Shown piece after piece: positions 8,148 through 17,806 of a stretch of DNA of 64,000 nucleotides (the first letter of the stretch is position 1; each line of letters opens with the position of its first letter). The stretch is from Acidobacteriota bacterium (GTDB lineage: Bacteria; Acidobacteriota; Vicinamibacteria; Marinacidobacterales; Marinacidobacteraceae). The translations under genes and the position numbers were made by a program. The notes beneath the pieces were generated by a model. The model was not told where the DNA came from and did no database searches. It saw nothing but the letters and a program-made list of their open reading frames with translations. The stretch spans positions 17,978 through 81,977 of the forward strand of contig JAJEIY010000054.1 of assembly GCA_022828085.1 (NCBI GenBank). Direction: 5' to 3'.

Positions 8148-9803
8148 TCATCTCCCGCCCCGTAGCCGCGCCAGGTCGGCGAGGGTGATCTCCCGCGCCT
8201 CCTCCAGCGGCACGGCGTCGAGGCCCACCTCGGCGCCCGGGAGGGCCTGGGCGAGGCGGGCGAGGTCCGGGGCGACGACAGTGCCGATCTTGGGATAGCC
8301 GCCGGTGATGCCCTGGTCGGCGCCCATGACGATGGGGTGGCCGCCGGGCGGCACCTGGATCGTCCCGTGCGGGTTCGCGTCCGAGACGATCTCCTTCATC
8401 CCCTCGCGGTGTTCGAGGATGGGGCCGTCGAGCCGGACGCCCATCCGGTTCGAGTCGTTCGAGACCGTGAAGCGGAACTCGGAGAGGCGCTCCACGCACC
8501 CGTCGGTGAAGGCGAACTCCTGTGGTCCCAGGCTGATCCGGAGGCGGAGCGGCTCCGGCTGCGCCGGACGGCGGGCGTCGGGCTCGAAGCGGTTCTCGCG
8601 GGCCCCCTCCGGGACGGGGCCGAGGTGGAGGCGGTCGCCGGAACGGAGCGCCCGGCCCTCGAAGCCCCCGAGCTCGGCGGTCAGATAGGTCGCCCGCGAA
8701 CCGAGCACCTCCGGGACGTCGATGCCGCCGGCAAGGGCGACGTAGCTCCGCATCCCCTCCGGGGGCCCGGCGACCCGGAGGACGCTCCCCGCCGGGACGA
8801 GGAAGGAGGTCCCCACCGGGACCAGCCAGCGGCCGCCGCCCGGCAGGTGCAGGACCGCCCGGTGGTCGGCGCCCCCGAGAGCGGTCAGCACCGGACGGCG
8901 GAAGCGGAGCACCGGGCCCATCAGGGTGCATTCGAGCCCCGCGGCGCCGTCCGGGTTCCCGACCGCCCGGTTGGCGAAGAGGAGGGACGCCGGGTCGGCA
9001 GCCCCCGACCAGGGGACCCCGTAGCGCTGGTAACCCGGACGCCCGAGGTCCTGGACGGTGGTGAGGAGCCCGCCGCGCTCGACCTCGACGGCCGGCGGCC
9101 CCTCGGGGGGCGGCGGGGCGGCGGTCTCCCCCGCGGGGCGTTCGGGAAGCTCCGCCACCGGGAGGAACCGCACCTGGTCGCCCGGCAGGCAGCCGCTCGG
9201 CGGACTCTTGCCCGGATCGAAGAGGAGCGCCGGGTCCATTCGCCCGAGGAGGTGCCAGCCGCCCGGGGTGACCCAGGGGTAGATGCCGGTCTGGGCGCGC
9301 GCCATCGAAACCGAACCGGCCGGGACCCGGACCCGCGGAATCGGACGGCGCGGGATGTCGAGGCGGGGGTCGGCCATCCCCAGATAGGGAAAGCCGGGCG
9401 TGAAGCCGATGATGAAGACCCGATAGTCGCGCTCGGAGTGGATCCGGATCAGCTCCTCGACGGACACGCCGATCTGCGCGGCCACGTCGGGGAGATCCTC
9501 CCCGTCGTAGACACAGGGGAACTCGATGCGGCGCGGTGGCCGCGCGGGCTCCCGGCCGGCCCGGCGAGCAAGATCCAGCGCGGCGCGGCGGATCGCTTCC
9601 GGGTCCGCCTCCGGATCGTGGAAGACCAGCACCGAGCGGAAGGTGGGAATCGCCTCCCGGAAGCCCTCGAAGGGCTCCCGCTCGAGCAGCGCGGCGAACG
9701 CGGTGGCCCGCTCGTTCAGCTCGATGGAGATCTCGTTCCCGAACTCGACGGCGAAGGCGGCTTCGCCGGCGTTGCGGATGACGGGCTCCCCGCTGCCGGA
9801 CAC
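8148..9803 (-). CDS. pxpBC: 5-oxoprolinase subunits B and C fused (PxpB-PxpC)
   Basis: One reading frame of about 551 residues joins two subunits of prokaryotic 5-oxoprolinase. Residues about 10-220 are the KipI/AHS1 domain (PxpB), including FIIGFTPGFPYLG and RVPAGSVSMARAQTGIYPW. After a Pro/Glu-rich linker the KipA/AHS2 domain (PxpC) begins at VERGGLLTTVQDLGRPGYQ and contains GIDVPEVLGSRATY and GADQGITGGYPKIG. With PxpA it hydrolyses 5-oxoproline to glutamate using ATP. The GTG at 9803 is the first usable start, 23 bases after pxpA; a CTG overlapping the pxpA stop is possible. In many bacteria these are two genes. Confidence 0.88.
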   Translation of the reverse strand: MSGSGEPVIRNAGEAAFAVEFGNEISIELNERATAFAALLEREPFEGFREAIPTFRSVLVFHDPEADPEAIRRAALDLARRAGREPARPPRRIEFPCVYDGEDLPDVAAQIGVSVEELIRIHSERDYRVFIIGFTPGFPYLGMADPRLDIPRRPIPRVRVPAGSVSMARAQTGIYPWVTPGGWHLLGRMDPALLFDPGKSPPSGCLPGDQVRFLPVAELPERPAGETAAPPPPEGPPAVEVERGGLLTTVQDLGRPGYQRYGVPWSGAADPASLLFANRAVGNPDGAAGLECTLMGPVLRFRRPVLTALGGADHRAVLHLPGGGRWLVPVGTSFLVPAGSVLRVAGPPEGMRSYVALAGGIDVPEVLGSRATYLTAELGGFEGRALRSGDRLHLGPVPEGARENRFEPDARRPAQPEPLRLRISLGPQEFAFTDGCVERLSEFRFTVSNDSNRMGVRLDGPILEHREGMKEIVSDANPHGTIQVPPGGHPIVMGADQGITGGYPKIGTVVAPDLARLAQALPGAEVGLDAVPLEEAREITLADLARLRGGR

Positions 9804-9826
9804 GGGGGCGATTCCGGGAAGCCCCG

Positions 9827-10582
9827 TCAGGCCAGCGCGCGGACGGCGACTCCGGCCGCTTCGAGCCGGCGCCGGACGGTGCGGGCGTTGTCGAGCGCCG
9901 CCGGGTTGTCGCCGTGGAGGCAGAGGGTCTCGGCGGCCACCGGCACCTCGGTCCCGTCGTGCGCGATCACCGTTCCCTGCGCGATCGCCACCGCCTGCGC
10001 GGCGGCCTTTTCGGGATCGTGGATGACCGAACCCGGAATCCGCCGCGACTGGAGCGTGCCGTCCGGGTTGTAGACCCGGTCCGCGAACGCCTCGCCGGCG
10101 AAGCGGAGCCCCTCGGCTTCGGCGGCCGCGCGCATCGTGGCCGCGGTGGCGAGCCCCACGAAGACGAGACTCCGGTCCGCCCGGGCCACCGCGCGGGCGA
10201 GCGCCGCTGACAGCTTCGGATCGCCGACCGCCTGGTTGTAGAGGGCGCCGTGCGGCTTCACGTGCACCATCCGGCCGTTCCGGGAGCGGACGAAGGCGGC
10301 GAGCGCCCCCACCTGGTAGAGGACGTCGGCCTCGACCTCGTCCGGCGGCGCCTGGATGGGCCGGCGGCCGAAGCCCCGCAGGTCGTGGTGGCCGGGATGC
10401 GCCCCGACGGCGACCCCCTTCTCCATCGCCATCCCCACGGTGCGGTCCATGATCACCGGATCGCCGGCGTGGAAGCCGCACGCCACGTTCGCCGAGGTGA
10501 CGATCTCGAGGATCTCCTCGTCGCATCCGAGGTCGTAATTGCCGAAGCTTTCGCCCATGTCGCAGTTGAGGTCGATGCGCAT
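9827..10582 (-). CDS. pxpA: 5-oxoprolinase subunit A (LamB/YcsF family)
   Basis: This 251-residue protein is full length for PxpA. It opens with IDLNCDMGESFGNYDLG, followed by NVACGFHAGDP near residue 34 and the later LCLHGDNPAAL segment. These histidine and aspartate motifs line the active site of the YcsF family. PxpA supplies the hydrolytic part of the PxpABC complex that removes 5-oxoproline, a damage product of glutamine and glutamate. It is first in a pxpA-pxpBC operon and starts at an ATG with the classic MRIDLNCDMGE opening. Confidence 0.93.
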   Translation of the reverse strand: MRIDLNCDMGESFGNYDLGCDEEILEIVTSANVACGFHAGDPVIMDRTVGMAMEKGVAVGAHPGHHDLRGFGRRPIQAPPDEVEADVLYQVGALAAFVRSRNGRMVHVKPHGALYNQAVGDPKLSAALARAVARADRSLVFVGLATAATMRAAAEAEGLRFAGEAFADRVYNPDGTLQSRRIPGSVIHDPEKAAAQAVAIAQGTVIAHDGTEVPVAAETLCLHGDNPAALDNARTVRRRLEAAGVAVRALA

Positions 10583-10615
10583 GGGCCGATTGTATGGAAG
10601 GAGGGAGCGCCGGCA

Positions 10616-10668
10616 GGAGCGCCGGTCTTCAGACCGGCATCGCCGACCAACGGGAGGCGAAACTCCCG
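10616..10668. repeat. Class B REP-like repeat
   Basis: This copy runs GGAGCGCCGG-tcttcaga-CCGGCATCGC and ends in GCGAAACTCCC. The outer GGAG/CTCC ends can pair around the inner hairpin. Related copies are near 21.4, 30.4, 60.8, 60.95 and 63.7 kb. It lies between the divergent pxpA and bTHX genes. Confidence 0.65.
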
Positions 10669-10752
10669 ACCTCGATCTCCCTCATCGCCCCACCTGGCCG
10701 AAGACGGAGCAACACCCCCATCCCCCGTACAGCCCCGTTACAATCCCACGCC

Positions 10753-10839
10753 ATGGGTAAAGGTGATCGCCGAACCAAGCGCGGCAAGATCTTCCAGGGC
10801 ACGACCGGGAAGCGTCGGCCGAAGCGGCGCAAGAAGTAG
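10753..10839 (+). CDS. Small ribosomal subunit protein bTHX
   Basis: A 28-residue basic peptide starts MGKGDRRTKRGKIF and ends RRPKRRKK. This is the pattern of 30S protein THX, first known from Thermus, which sits in the head of the small subunit and stabilises rRNA. Length and the GKGDxxTxRGKIxxGTxGK frame are typical, and the ATG start is unambiguous. It is followed five bases later by a methyltransferase-like gene on the same strand. Such small genes are easily missed. Confidence 0.9.
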   Translation: MGKGDRRTKRGKIFQGTTGKRRPKRRKK

Positions 10840-10844
10840 TTGGC

Positions 10845-11756
10845 GTGCCCGCCTCGGGCGGCGTCCTTCGCTATCTGAAGGCCAAGGGCTCGGTCGACGC
10901 GCGGTCGGTCAATCTGCAGGTGCGGGAGGCGTGCGTACGCGCGCTCGCCGAGCTTCCGGCGGACCGCCCGCTGCGGGTGCTCGAACTCGGAGGCGGCGCC
11001 GGAGGCGCGTTCCGCTACTGGATGTCACTGCTGGTCCCGTTCCGGCGGGTGGAATTCACCGCGACCGACCGGGACGGCGAGCTGCTCGAGGCCTACCGGG
11101 AGGCGGTCGCCTCGCTGGCCGGCGAGCTGGGATTCCCGGTGGCCGGCGACCAGCCGGACCGCCTCCGCATCGAAGACGGCGAGCGGGTGATCGACCTTCG
11201 CCTCCGCAGGGTCGTGGCGCCGGAAGGATTCCCGAGGGAGGACGAGGGGTCGTTCGACCTCATGGTCGCCCAGTCCTTCTGGGACCTCGTGCCGCCGGGG
11301 ACGGCGCCCGCCCTCGGGAGGCACCTGCTCGCTCCGGGCGGCCTCTTCTACGCCACGCTCACCTTCAGCGGGGGGACCCGCTTCGCGCCGCCGCACGAGC
11401 TGGACCGCCAGCTCCTCCACTGTTACCACGCGAGCATGGGGGGCGAGCGCGGCGGAGACCCCTACGCCGGGGAGCGCCTCCTCGGCCATGTCCGCATGCC
11501 GGGGTCGGGTTTTTCGGAGCTCGCCACCGGGCGCTCCGACTGGAGGGTGATTCCCACGGACGAGGGCTACCCGGCTGACGAGAAGTTCTTCCTGCTGACC
11601 GTGCTCGGGTTCATCGAGAAGGAACTCCTCACCTCGACGGAAGTCCGGGACGACCAGCTGCACTGGTGGACCGGGATCCGGCGCCGGCAGCTCGCGGAAG
11701 GCCAGCTCTCCTACACCGCCCGGCAGCAGGACCTCGTCGCGCGGCGCGACGGTTAG
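10845..11756 (+). CDS. Class I SAM-dependent methyltransferase-like protein
   Basis: This 303-residue protein has a Rossmann-type motif I RVLELGGGAGGAF near residue 47, an acidic second strand (EFTATDRDGELL) and a motif IV-like FDLMVAQSFWDLVPP near 140. A post-IV strand follows (LAPGGLFYATLTF). These are the usual SAM-binding elements. The C-terminal third has no motif I recognise, so the substrate is unknown. The GTG start at 10845 is five bases after the bTHX stop, suggesting co-transcription. It converges on ispG with a three-base gap. Confidence 0.7.
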   Translation: MPASGGVLRYLKAKGSVDARSVNLQVREACVRALAELPADRPLRVLELGGGAGGAFRYWMSLLVPFRRVEFTATDRDGELLEAYREAVASLAGELGFPVAGDQPDRLRIEDGERVIDLRLRRVVAPEGFPREDEGSFDLMVAQSFWDLVPPGTAPALGRHLLAPGGLFYATLTFSGGTRFAPPHELDRQLLHCYHASMGGERGGDPYAGERLLGHVRMPGSGFSELATGRSDWRVIPTDEGYPADEKFFLLTVLGFIEKELLTSTEVRDDQLHWWTGIRRRQLAEGQLSYTARQQDLVARRDG

Positions 11757-11759
11757 CGG

Positions 11760-12899
11760 CTAGTTCGCGGGCGCGCGGTCCGCGATCAGCCGGTCCACCT
11801 CGACCTTGAGCCGGTCGAGGATCCGGTCGTAGGGGTAGGCGCCGAGCGACTCCGGGCCCTTCTTCAGGTTCACGAACGCCGGGCCGCACCAGAGCCCGAG
11901 GTCGGCGTCGTCGGTCTCGCCGGGGCCGTTCACCCGGCAGCCCATGACCGCGATGGTGATCGCGTGCCGCTCGGCGTAGCGGGTCATCTCCCGGACGTCC
12001 TCGGCGAGCTCGATGAACTTCTCGTTCTCGACGCGCGAGCAGGAGGGGCAGGAGATGATGTTCAGCTTGTCCTTCGGGAACTCGGGGACCGAGCGGAAGC
12101 GGCCGTTCGCGATGTCGGTGAGGATCTGGTGGCCCGCCGTCACCTCTTCGGGCTTCCGGGGGTTCGGGAGGGTGAGCGAGACCCGCACGGTGTCGCCGAT
12201 GCCCCGGCTGACGAGCTGCTCGAAGGCGATCCGGGTCTTGATGACCCCCTCGGGGGGCATCCCGGCCTCGGTGACCCCGAGGTGGAGCGGCACGTCGGGC
12301 CGTTCGCCGGCGAAGCGGCGGTTCCCCTCGATCACGTTGGCGGGATCGGAATCCTTGAGGGACACCACGTAGCGGGTGAACCCCAGCCTGTCGAGCATCT
12401 CGCAGTGCTCGGCGGCCGACTGCACCATCGCCCCGACCGGGTCGTCGTGGAAGCGGTCCTGGTGCGCCGGGTCCATGGAGCCGCAGTTCACCCCGATGCG
12501 GATCGCGCAGTCGTGCTCCCCGGCGACCCCGGCGAGGTACTTCACCTTGTCGGCGACCGGCCGCGAGGTCTCGTGGTGCCAGAGGTGGCCCGGGTTGTAG
12601 CGGATCTTGTCCACGTGGGGGGCGACGGTCTCGGCGAGCCGGTAGCTCTCCTGGAGGTCCACGGCGAGGTTGGCGGTGGTGCGCTTCCGGACCTCGGCGA
12701 GGGCCTCGACGTCCTTTTTGCTGTCCACCGCGATGCGGACGATCCCCGCCCCGGCTTCGCGGAGCGCCTCGGCCTGGGCGGAGGTCGCCTCCACGTCCTG
12801 GGTGTGGGTGGCGCACATGCTCTGCACCACGATCGGCTGGTGGTCGCCGACCGTGACGTTCCCGACCCGGACCCGGCGGGTGGGATTCCGCTCCGTCAT
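11760..12899 (-). CDS. ispG: 4-hydroxy-3-methylbut-2-en-1-yl diphosphate synthase
   Basis: This 379-residue GcpE/IspG enzyme converts MEcPP to HMBPP in the MEP isoprenoid pathway. The TIM-barrel half contains [11 protein letters not shown] and RIGVNCGSM. The C-terminal [4Fe-4S] half contains [13 protein letters not shown] and GCRVNGPGE, giving the three Cys ligands and the conserved Glu. The length is that of the bacterial one-domain-pair form. The ATG at 12899 gives [13 protein letters not shown]. The gene is divergent from the aminotransferase across about 55 bases that must hold both promoters. Confidence 0.95.
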   Translation of the reverse strand: MTERNPTRRVRVGNVTVGDHQPIVVQSMCATHTQDVEATSAQAEALREAGAGIVRIAVDSKKDVEALAEVRKRTTANLAVDLQESYRLAETVAPHVDKIRYNPGHLWHHETSRPVADKVKYLAGVAGEHDCAIRIGVNCGSMDPAHQDRFHDDPVGAMVQSAAEHCEMLDRLGFTRYVVSLKDSDPANVIEGNRRFAGERPDVPLHLGVTEAGMPPEGVIKTRIAFEQLVSRGIGDTVRVSLTLPNPRKPEEVTAGHQILTDIANGRFRSVPEFPKDKLNIISCPSCSRVENEKFIELAEDVREMTRYAERHAITIAVMGCRVNGPGETDDADLGLWCGPAFVNLKKGPESLGAYPYDRILDRLKVEVDRLIADRAPAN

Positions 12900-12954
12900 G
12901 GGTGGAATGTTAGGCGGGTCGGCGTAGGATTGCCCGCTCAGGAGCCCGACGCCC

Positions 12955-14082
12955 ATGAAGTTCGAACCGTTCGTGATGGAACGCTGCCTCTGCCGGTGGG
13001 AGAACACCGTCCGGCTGAACATCTCGGAGAGCGGGGTCCACCCGCTGACCTTCGCCGAGCTGACGGACGGTGCGGACCTCGGAGACACCCTGCTCGGCTA
13101 CACCCAGTCGAACGGCACGATCCCGCTGCGCGAGCGGATCGCGGCGCTCTACCCGGGATCGAACGTGGACCAGATCCTGGTGACCACCGGCACCGCCGAG
13201 GCCAACTTCCTCTCGGCCCTGACCACCCTGTCGCCCGGCGACGAGGTGGTGGCGATGATCCCGAACTACATGCAGATCATCGGGGCGTGCCGCTCGCTCG
13301 GCGCCCGCGTCATCCCCTTCCCGCTGGTTGAGGAGAACGGCTGGCGGCCCGACCTCGACGCGCTCGACGCCGCGGTCAGCGACCGGACGAAGATGATCCT
13401 CGTCTGCAACCCGAACAACCCGAGCGGCGCGGTGCTGACCGAGTCCGAGATGGACCGGATCGTGGCGGCCGCCGAGCGCTCCGGCGCCTGGCTCCTCGCC
13501 GACGAGGTCTACCGCGGCGCTGAACTGAGCGGCGAGGAGTGCCCGACCTTCTGGGGCCGGACCGACCGGATCCTGCTGAACGCCGGTCTGTCCAAGGCGT
13601 TCGGGCTACCTGGTTTGCGCGTGGGCTGGACCGTCACCACCGAGGAGAAGGCCACCGAACTCTGGGGCCACCGCGACTACAGCAGCCTCGCGCTGAGCGC
13701 CATGTCCGACCGGCTGGCCCAGATCGCCCTCGACAAGCGCCCGCAGATCCTCGAACGCACCCGCGGCATCATCCGCCGCCAGCTCCCCGTGGTCGTCGAC
13801 TGGATCCGCTCCCACGAGAGCCACCCCGTGCGCCTGACCTGGACCCCACCGGTCGCCGGCGCCATCGCCGCGGTCCGCTACCACCACCCCATCGGCTCCG
13901 AGGACCTCATCGAGCGCCTCCGCATCGAGCGCAGCCTCCTCGTCGTCCCCGCCCACCACTTCGAGCTCGACGGCTTCCTCCGCATCGGCTTCGGCGCCGA
14001 ACCCGAGGTCCTCACCGAGAGCCTCGCCATCATCAGCGACATGCTCGCCACGGTGGCCGCCGAAACCGCAGTCGCCGCATAG
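12955..14082 (+). CDS. PLP-dependent class I aminotransferase
   Basis: This 375-residue fold-type I enzyme has a [11 protein letters not shown] phosphate-binding loop near residue 82, the Tyr-stacking region PNYMQ, the CNPNNPSG motif near 147, ADEVYRG near 182 and the lysine that binds PLP in [14 protein letters not shown] near residue 211. A substrate-binding Arg is expected in FLRIGFG near 345. The size and sequence fit an aspartate or capreomycidine-synthase-like aminotransferase branch; the amino acid used cannot be told. CAGGAG nine bases before the ATG is a good ribosome binding site. Confidence 0.85.
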   Translation: MKFEPFVMERCLCRWENTVRLNISESGVHPLTFAELTDGADLGDTLLGYTQSNGTIPLRERIAALYPGSNVDQILVTTGTAEANFLSALTTLSPGDEVVAMIPNYMQIIGACRSLGARVIPFPLVEENGWRPDLDALDAAVSDRTKMILVCNPNNPSGAVLTESEMDRIVAAAERSGAWLLADEVYRGAELSGEECPTFWGRTDRILLNAGLSKAFGLPGLRVGWTVTTEEKATELWGHRDYSSLALSAMSDRLAQIALDKRPQILERTRGIIRRQLPVVVDWIRSHESHPVRLTWTPPVAGAIAAVRYHHPIGSEDLIERLRIERSLLVVPAHHFELDGFLRIGFGAEPEVLTESLAIISDMLATVAAETAVAA

Positions 14083-14135
14083 AGGGCCGAAAGCCCACAA
14101 CCGCAGCTCCTCCACCAAGCACGACGGCGGAAACG

Positions 14136-14262
14136 GCTTGGAACGCCGGTCTCCGACCGGCACGCGGGCCACAGGCCCGCAACCACACCCCCTCCACCGC
14201 GCCGCACGGCGGCAACCGCTTGGACCGCCCACCTCCGGTCGGCACGCGGGCCGGAAGCCCGC
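14136..14262. repeat. Two class A REP-like repeats in direct order
   Basis: Copy 1 (14136-14180) is GCTTGGAACGCCGG-tctccga-CCGGCAC plus the hairpin GCGGGCC-aca-GGCCCGC. Copy 2 (14218-14262) has changed bases in the first hairpin and the second hairpin GCGGGC-cggaa-GCCCGC. They fill the gap between the aminotransferase and the DUF2335 gene. Confidence 0.75.
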
Positions 14263-14342
14263 AGTTACGTAGCGTTACTCAGCGAAACCGAAAAAACGCC
14301 TGCAGCGGAAGTCAGGAACCAGACCGGGGACCGGCCGAGGCG

Positions 14343-14699
14343 TCACTTGACCCTTCCCTTGATGAACCGATCAAGCATCATCAGTCCAACCCCGCTACCA
14401 ACGACCGCCGCCGCGGTACGGGCCCCGTAGTGGGCCAAAAGGACCGCTGCCACGAGCAGGGCGATCCACACCAGCAAGCCGCCGATGAGCCCCACTCTTT
14501 CCAGAAAGTGCCGGTTCCGATGCTCGGCTTCGGCCATCGAGACGATTCTCTCGGCCGCGCCCGGAAGGACTGTCTCGTATTTCTCCAGTTGCCCCGCCGT
14601 GGGCAACGGTCCTTCGTACCGGGCAACGACTGTCGTCCGGTTCCGTGGCCTATTGAGGGTTCCGGACGACGCGCCCCTTGGCCTGCCTACTCTCTTCAT
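14343..14699 (-). CDS. DUF2335 predicted membrane protein
   Basis: This 118-residue protein has the DUF2335 core: GPLPTAGQLEKYETVLPGAAE followed by RIVSMAEAEHRNRHFLE. Two hydrophobic helices close it (near residues 72-90 and 95-110), ending in a basic tail. Function is unknown; members are small, often phage- or island-associated. The start at 14699 overlaps a 66-residue upstream frame by about 50 bases, and an internal start near the GPLP motif would also give a complete domain. Confidence 0.7.
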   Translation of the reverse strand: MKRVGRPRGASSGTLNRPRNRTTVVARYEGPLPTAGQLEKYETVLPGAAERIVSMAEAEHRNRHFLERVGLIGGLLVWIALLVAAVLLAHYGARTAAAVVGSGVGLMMLDRFIKGRVK

Positions 14700-14850
14700 G
14701 CCCCAGCACTACCCAAAAATCGCGACCGAGTCTCTCCAGGTCCTTTCGGAAGGCGTCTCGATCGGATCTCCTGATCTCATCCGCAAAGATCGTTGGACAC
14801 AGGTGTATCCGGGACATTCCACTGAGAATGACCGCTAGCTTTTCTTTCAT
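14650..14850 (-). CDS. Small hypothetical protein upstream of the DUF2335 gene
   Basis: This 66-residue frame begins MKEKLAVILSGMSRIHL, with an ATG 49 bases after the end of the neighbouring intergenic space. It runs into the DUF2335 gene in another frame. Composition (Ile, Phe, Lys, Asp) is protein-like rather than the Arg/Ala/Pro bias of shadow frames. I do not recognise it. It could be a small partner of the DUF2335 protein or an old truncated gene. Confidence 0.3.
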   Translation of the reverse strand: MKEKLAVILSGMSRIHLCPTIFADEIRRSDRDAFRKDLERLGRDFWVVLGHEESRQAKGRVVRNPQ

Positions 14851-14928
14851 TTCATCCAGACGGTTCGGTCCTGGATTCTAGCGTCACCAGGGTGCCAGTC
14901 AGGGCCGCAACACCGAACCCGAAGTCGC

Positions 14929-16233
<1,305 letters not shown>

Positions 16234-16316
16234 GGGGGCGTAATTTTATCGGTGATCATGCGGAATCCGATGCCGGAAAAACGGCCCCAGCCGCGGCCTT
16301 CCGCGGGACCAGCGTG

Positions 16317-17474
16317 ATGGGCGGGCAGCGGTTCGCCGACGTCGCCATCGTGGGGGGCGGGGTGATGGGCGCATCCATCGCGGCGCACCTCGTGGAACGG
16401 AAGGCCGGCCGGGTGGTGGTCTTCGAGCGCGAGGACCTCCTCGGCACGGGTTCGACCGCGAAGGCGGCCGGTGGCGTGCGGCTTCAGTTCACCACCGCGG
16501 CGAACGTGGCGCTCTCGCGGTACTCCATCGAGGAGATCCGGAACTTCGAGGAACGCACCGGAGTGGACGCGGATTTCGTGCAGTACGGCTACCTGTTCCT
16601 GCTGAACTCGGAAGCGGATCTCAGGCGGTTCACCGAGACCGCGAAGGTGCAGCGGGCGCTCGGGGCCCCGGTGGAGGTGATCACCCCGGAGGAGGCCGAG
16701 CGGATCCTGCCGGGCATCCGGACGGAGGACCTGGTCGGGGCGACCTTCTGCGGCGAGGACGGGGTTGCGACCCCTGCGGCGCTGGTGTCCGGGTACGGGT
16801 CCTTGGCGCGCCGGGGCGGCGCGGAGCTCAGGCGCGGGTGCGAGGTGACCGCGGTGACGGCGCTTCCGGGAGGAGGGTTTTCGCTGGTGGCAGGCGGGGA
16901 ACGGTGGGAGTGCGACTGGCTCGTGAACGCCGCGGGTCCGTGGGCTGCCCAGGTGGGGGACTTACTCGGGGTGGACGTGCCCGTCTCCCCGGTGCGGCGT
17001 CAGTTCTTCACGACGGAACCCATGTCGTGGGTGCGCGAGGACATGCCGCTGACGATCGATTGGGGGACCGGGGCGTACATGCACCTTCACAGCGGAGGGA
17101 TGCTGATCGGCGACTCGGACCCGAACGAGCCGCCCGGGTTCTCACAGACCCCGGACCTCGACCACCTTGCCCAGGTGTGGGAAAACGCCGCTTGGCGGCT
17201 GCCCCGGGTCGAAGAGGCGTCCATGAAGGCCGCGCACGCGGGTCTTTACGAGGTGTCACCCGACCACAACGCGATCCTGGGCCCGGTCCCGGAGGTGCCC
17301 CGTTTCGTGCTGGCAAACGGGTTCTCGGGCCACGGGATGCAGCACGCCCCGGCGGTGGGCCGGGCGACTTCCGAAGTGATCGTGGATGGGGAGTCGCGGA
17401 CGCTGGATATCAGCGCGTTTTCGGTGGCGCGGTTTGAGGGTGGGGTGGGTATTCCTGAAGGCAATGTGATCTGA
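16317..17474 (+). CDS. FAD-dependent oxidoreductase, DAO/sarcosine oxidase family
   Basis: This 385-residue flavoprotein has the ADP-binding motif VGGGVMGASIAAHLVE near residue 11, with an acidic strand end VVFEREDLLGTGST. There is a second FAD-binding block WLVNAAGPWA near 202 and the closing GFSGHGMQHAPAVG near 337. These define the D-amino-acid oxidase superfamily (glycine oxidase, sarcosine oxidase beta, dimethylglycine-type enzymes) that oxidise secondary or primary amines. The substrate is not evident. ATG 16317 is preferred over a GTG one codon earlier. No aminomethyltransferase domain or gene is next to it. Confidence 0.85.
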   Translation: MGGQRFADVAIVGGGVMGASIAAHLVERKAGRVVVFEREDLLGTGSTAKAAGGVRLQFTTAANVALSRYSIEEIRNFEERTGVDADFVQYGYLFLLNSEADLRRFTETAKVQRALGAPVEVITPEEAERILPGIRTEDLVGATFCGEDGVATPAALVSGYGSLARRGGAELRRGCEVTAVTALPGGGFSLVAGGERWECDWLVNAAGPWAAQVGDLLGVDVPVSPVRRQFFTTEPMSWVREDMPLTIDWGTGAYMHLHSGGMLIGDSDPNEPPGFSQTPDLDHLAQVWENAAWRLPRVEEASMKAAHAGLYEVSPDHNAILGPVPEVPRFVLANGFSGHGMQHAPAVGRATSEVIVDGESRTLDISAFSVARFEGGVGIPEGNVI

Positions 17475-17515
17475 GGTCAGCATTCCCGGCCCCTGAATCA
17501 CGATGGTGTGGCGCA

Positions 17516-17805
17516 TCAGCTCGCGCCCTGCTCCGTGAAGGCAAGCGGGAGAGACCGCCGCCCTCCCCAACTTGACATCACAGATCGTGATCTCAAGTTG
17601 TCGAACTCCTGCCGCGTGAGTTGGAACATGAAGTCGGGGGGGGGGACGGCCCGGGTTACGGCTGACGGCCTGCACCAGCGCCCGAGTCTCCACCCCGTAG
17701 AGCACCGCAAGGTCCTGATCGAGCATGACTCGGTGGCCACGGAGCAATCGAATGCCCCGCGCGATCCGCGCCGCCGGGACAGCCGGTTCCGTGCGCTCGG
17801 CGGTG
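17516..17805 (-). pseudogene. Frameshifted, truncated ORF6N (KilA-N-type) domain gene
   Basis: Two minus-strand frames together match the start of ORF6N proteins. The first reads [20 protein letters not shown], then ALVQAVSRN. The second frame reads [19 protein letters not shown], then [18 protein letters not shown] and stops. The break lies at a run of nine C on the coding strand (17637-17645 region), a natural slippage site. The protein also ends where family members normally continue past EQGV. ORF6N genes are usually phage-derived DNA-binding or antirepressor-like proteins. It is most likely dead, unless slippage at the C run restores the frame for a short protein. Confidence 0.7.
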
Positions 17806-17806
17806 C

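Noticed and set aside
17256..17474. Minus-strand continuation of the ORF6N frame
   Set aside because: It lies antisense to the well-supported FAD oxidoreductase C-terminus and shows no ORF6N sequence.
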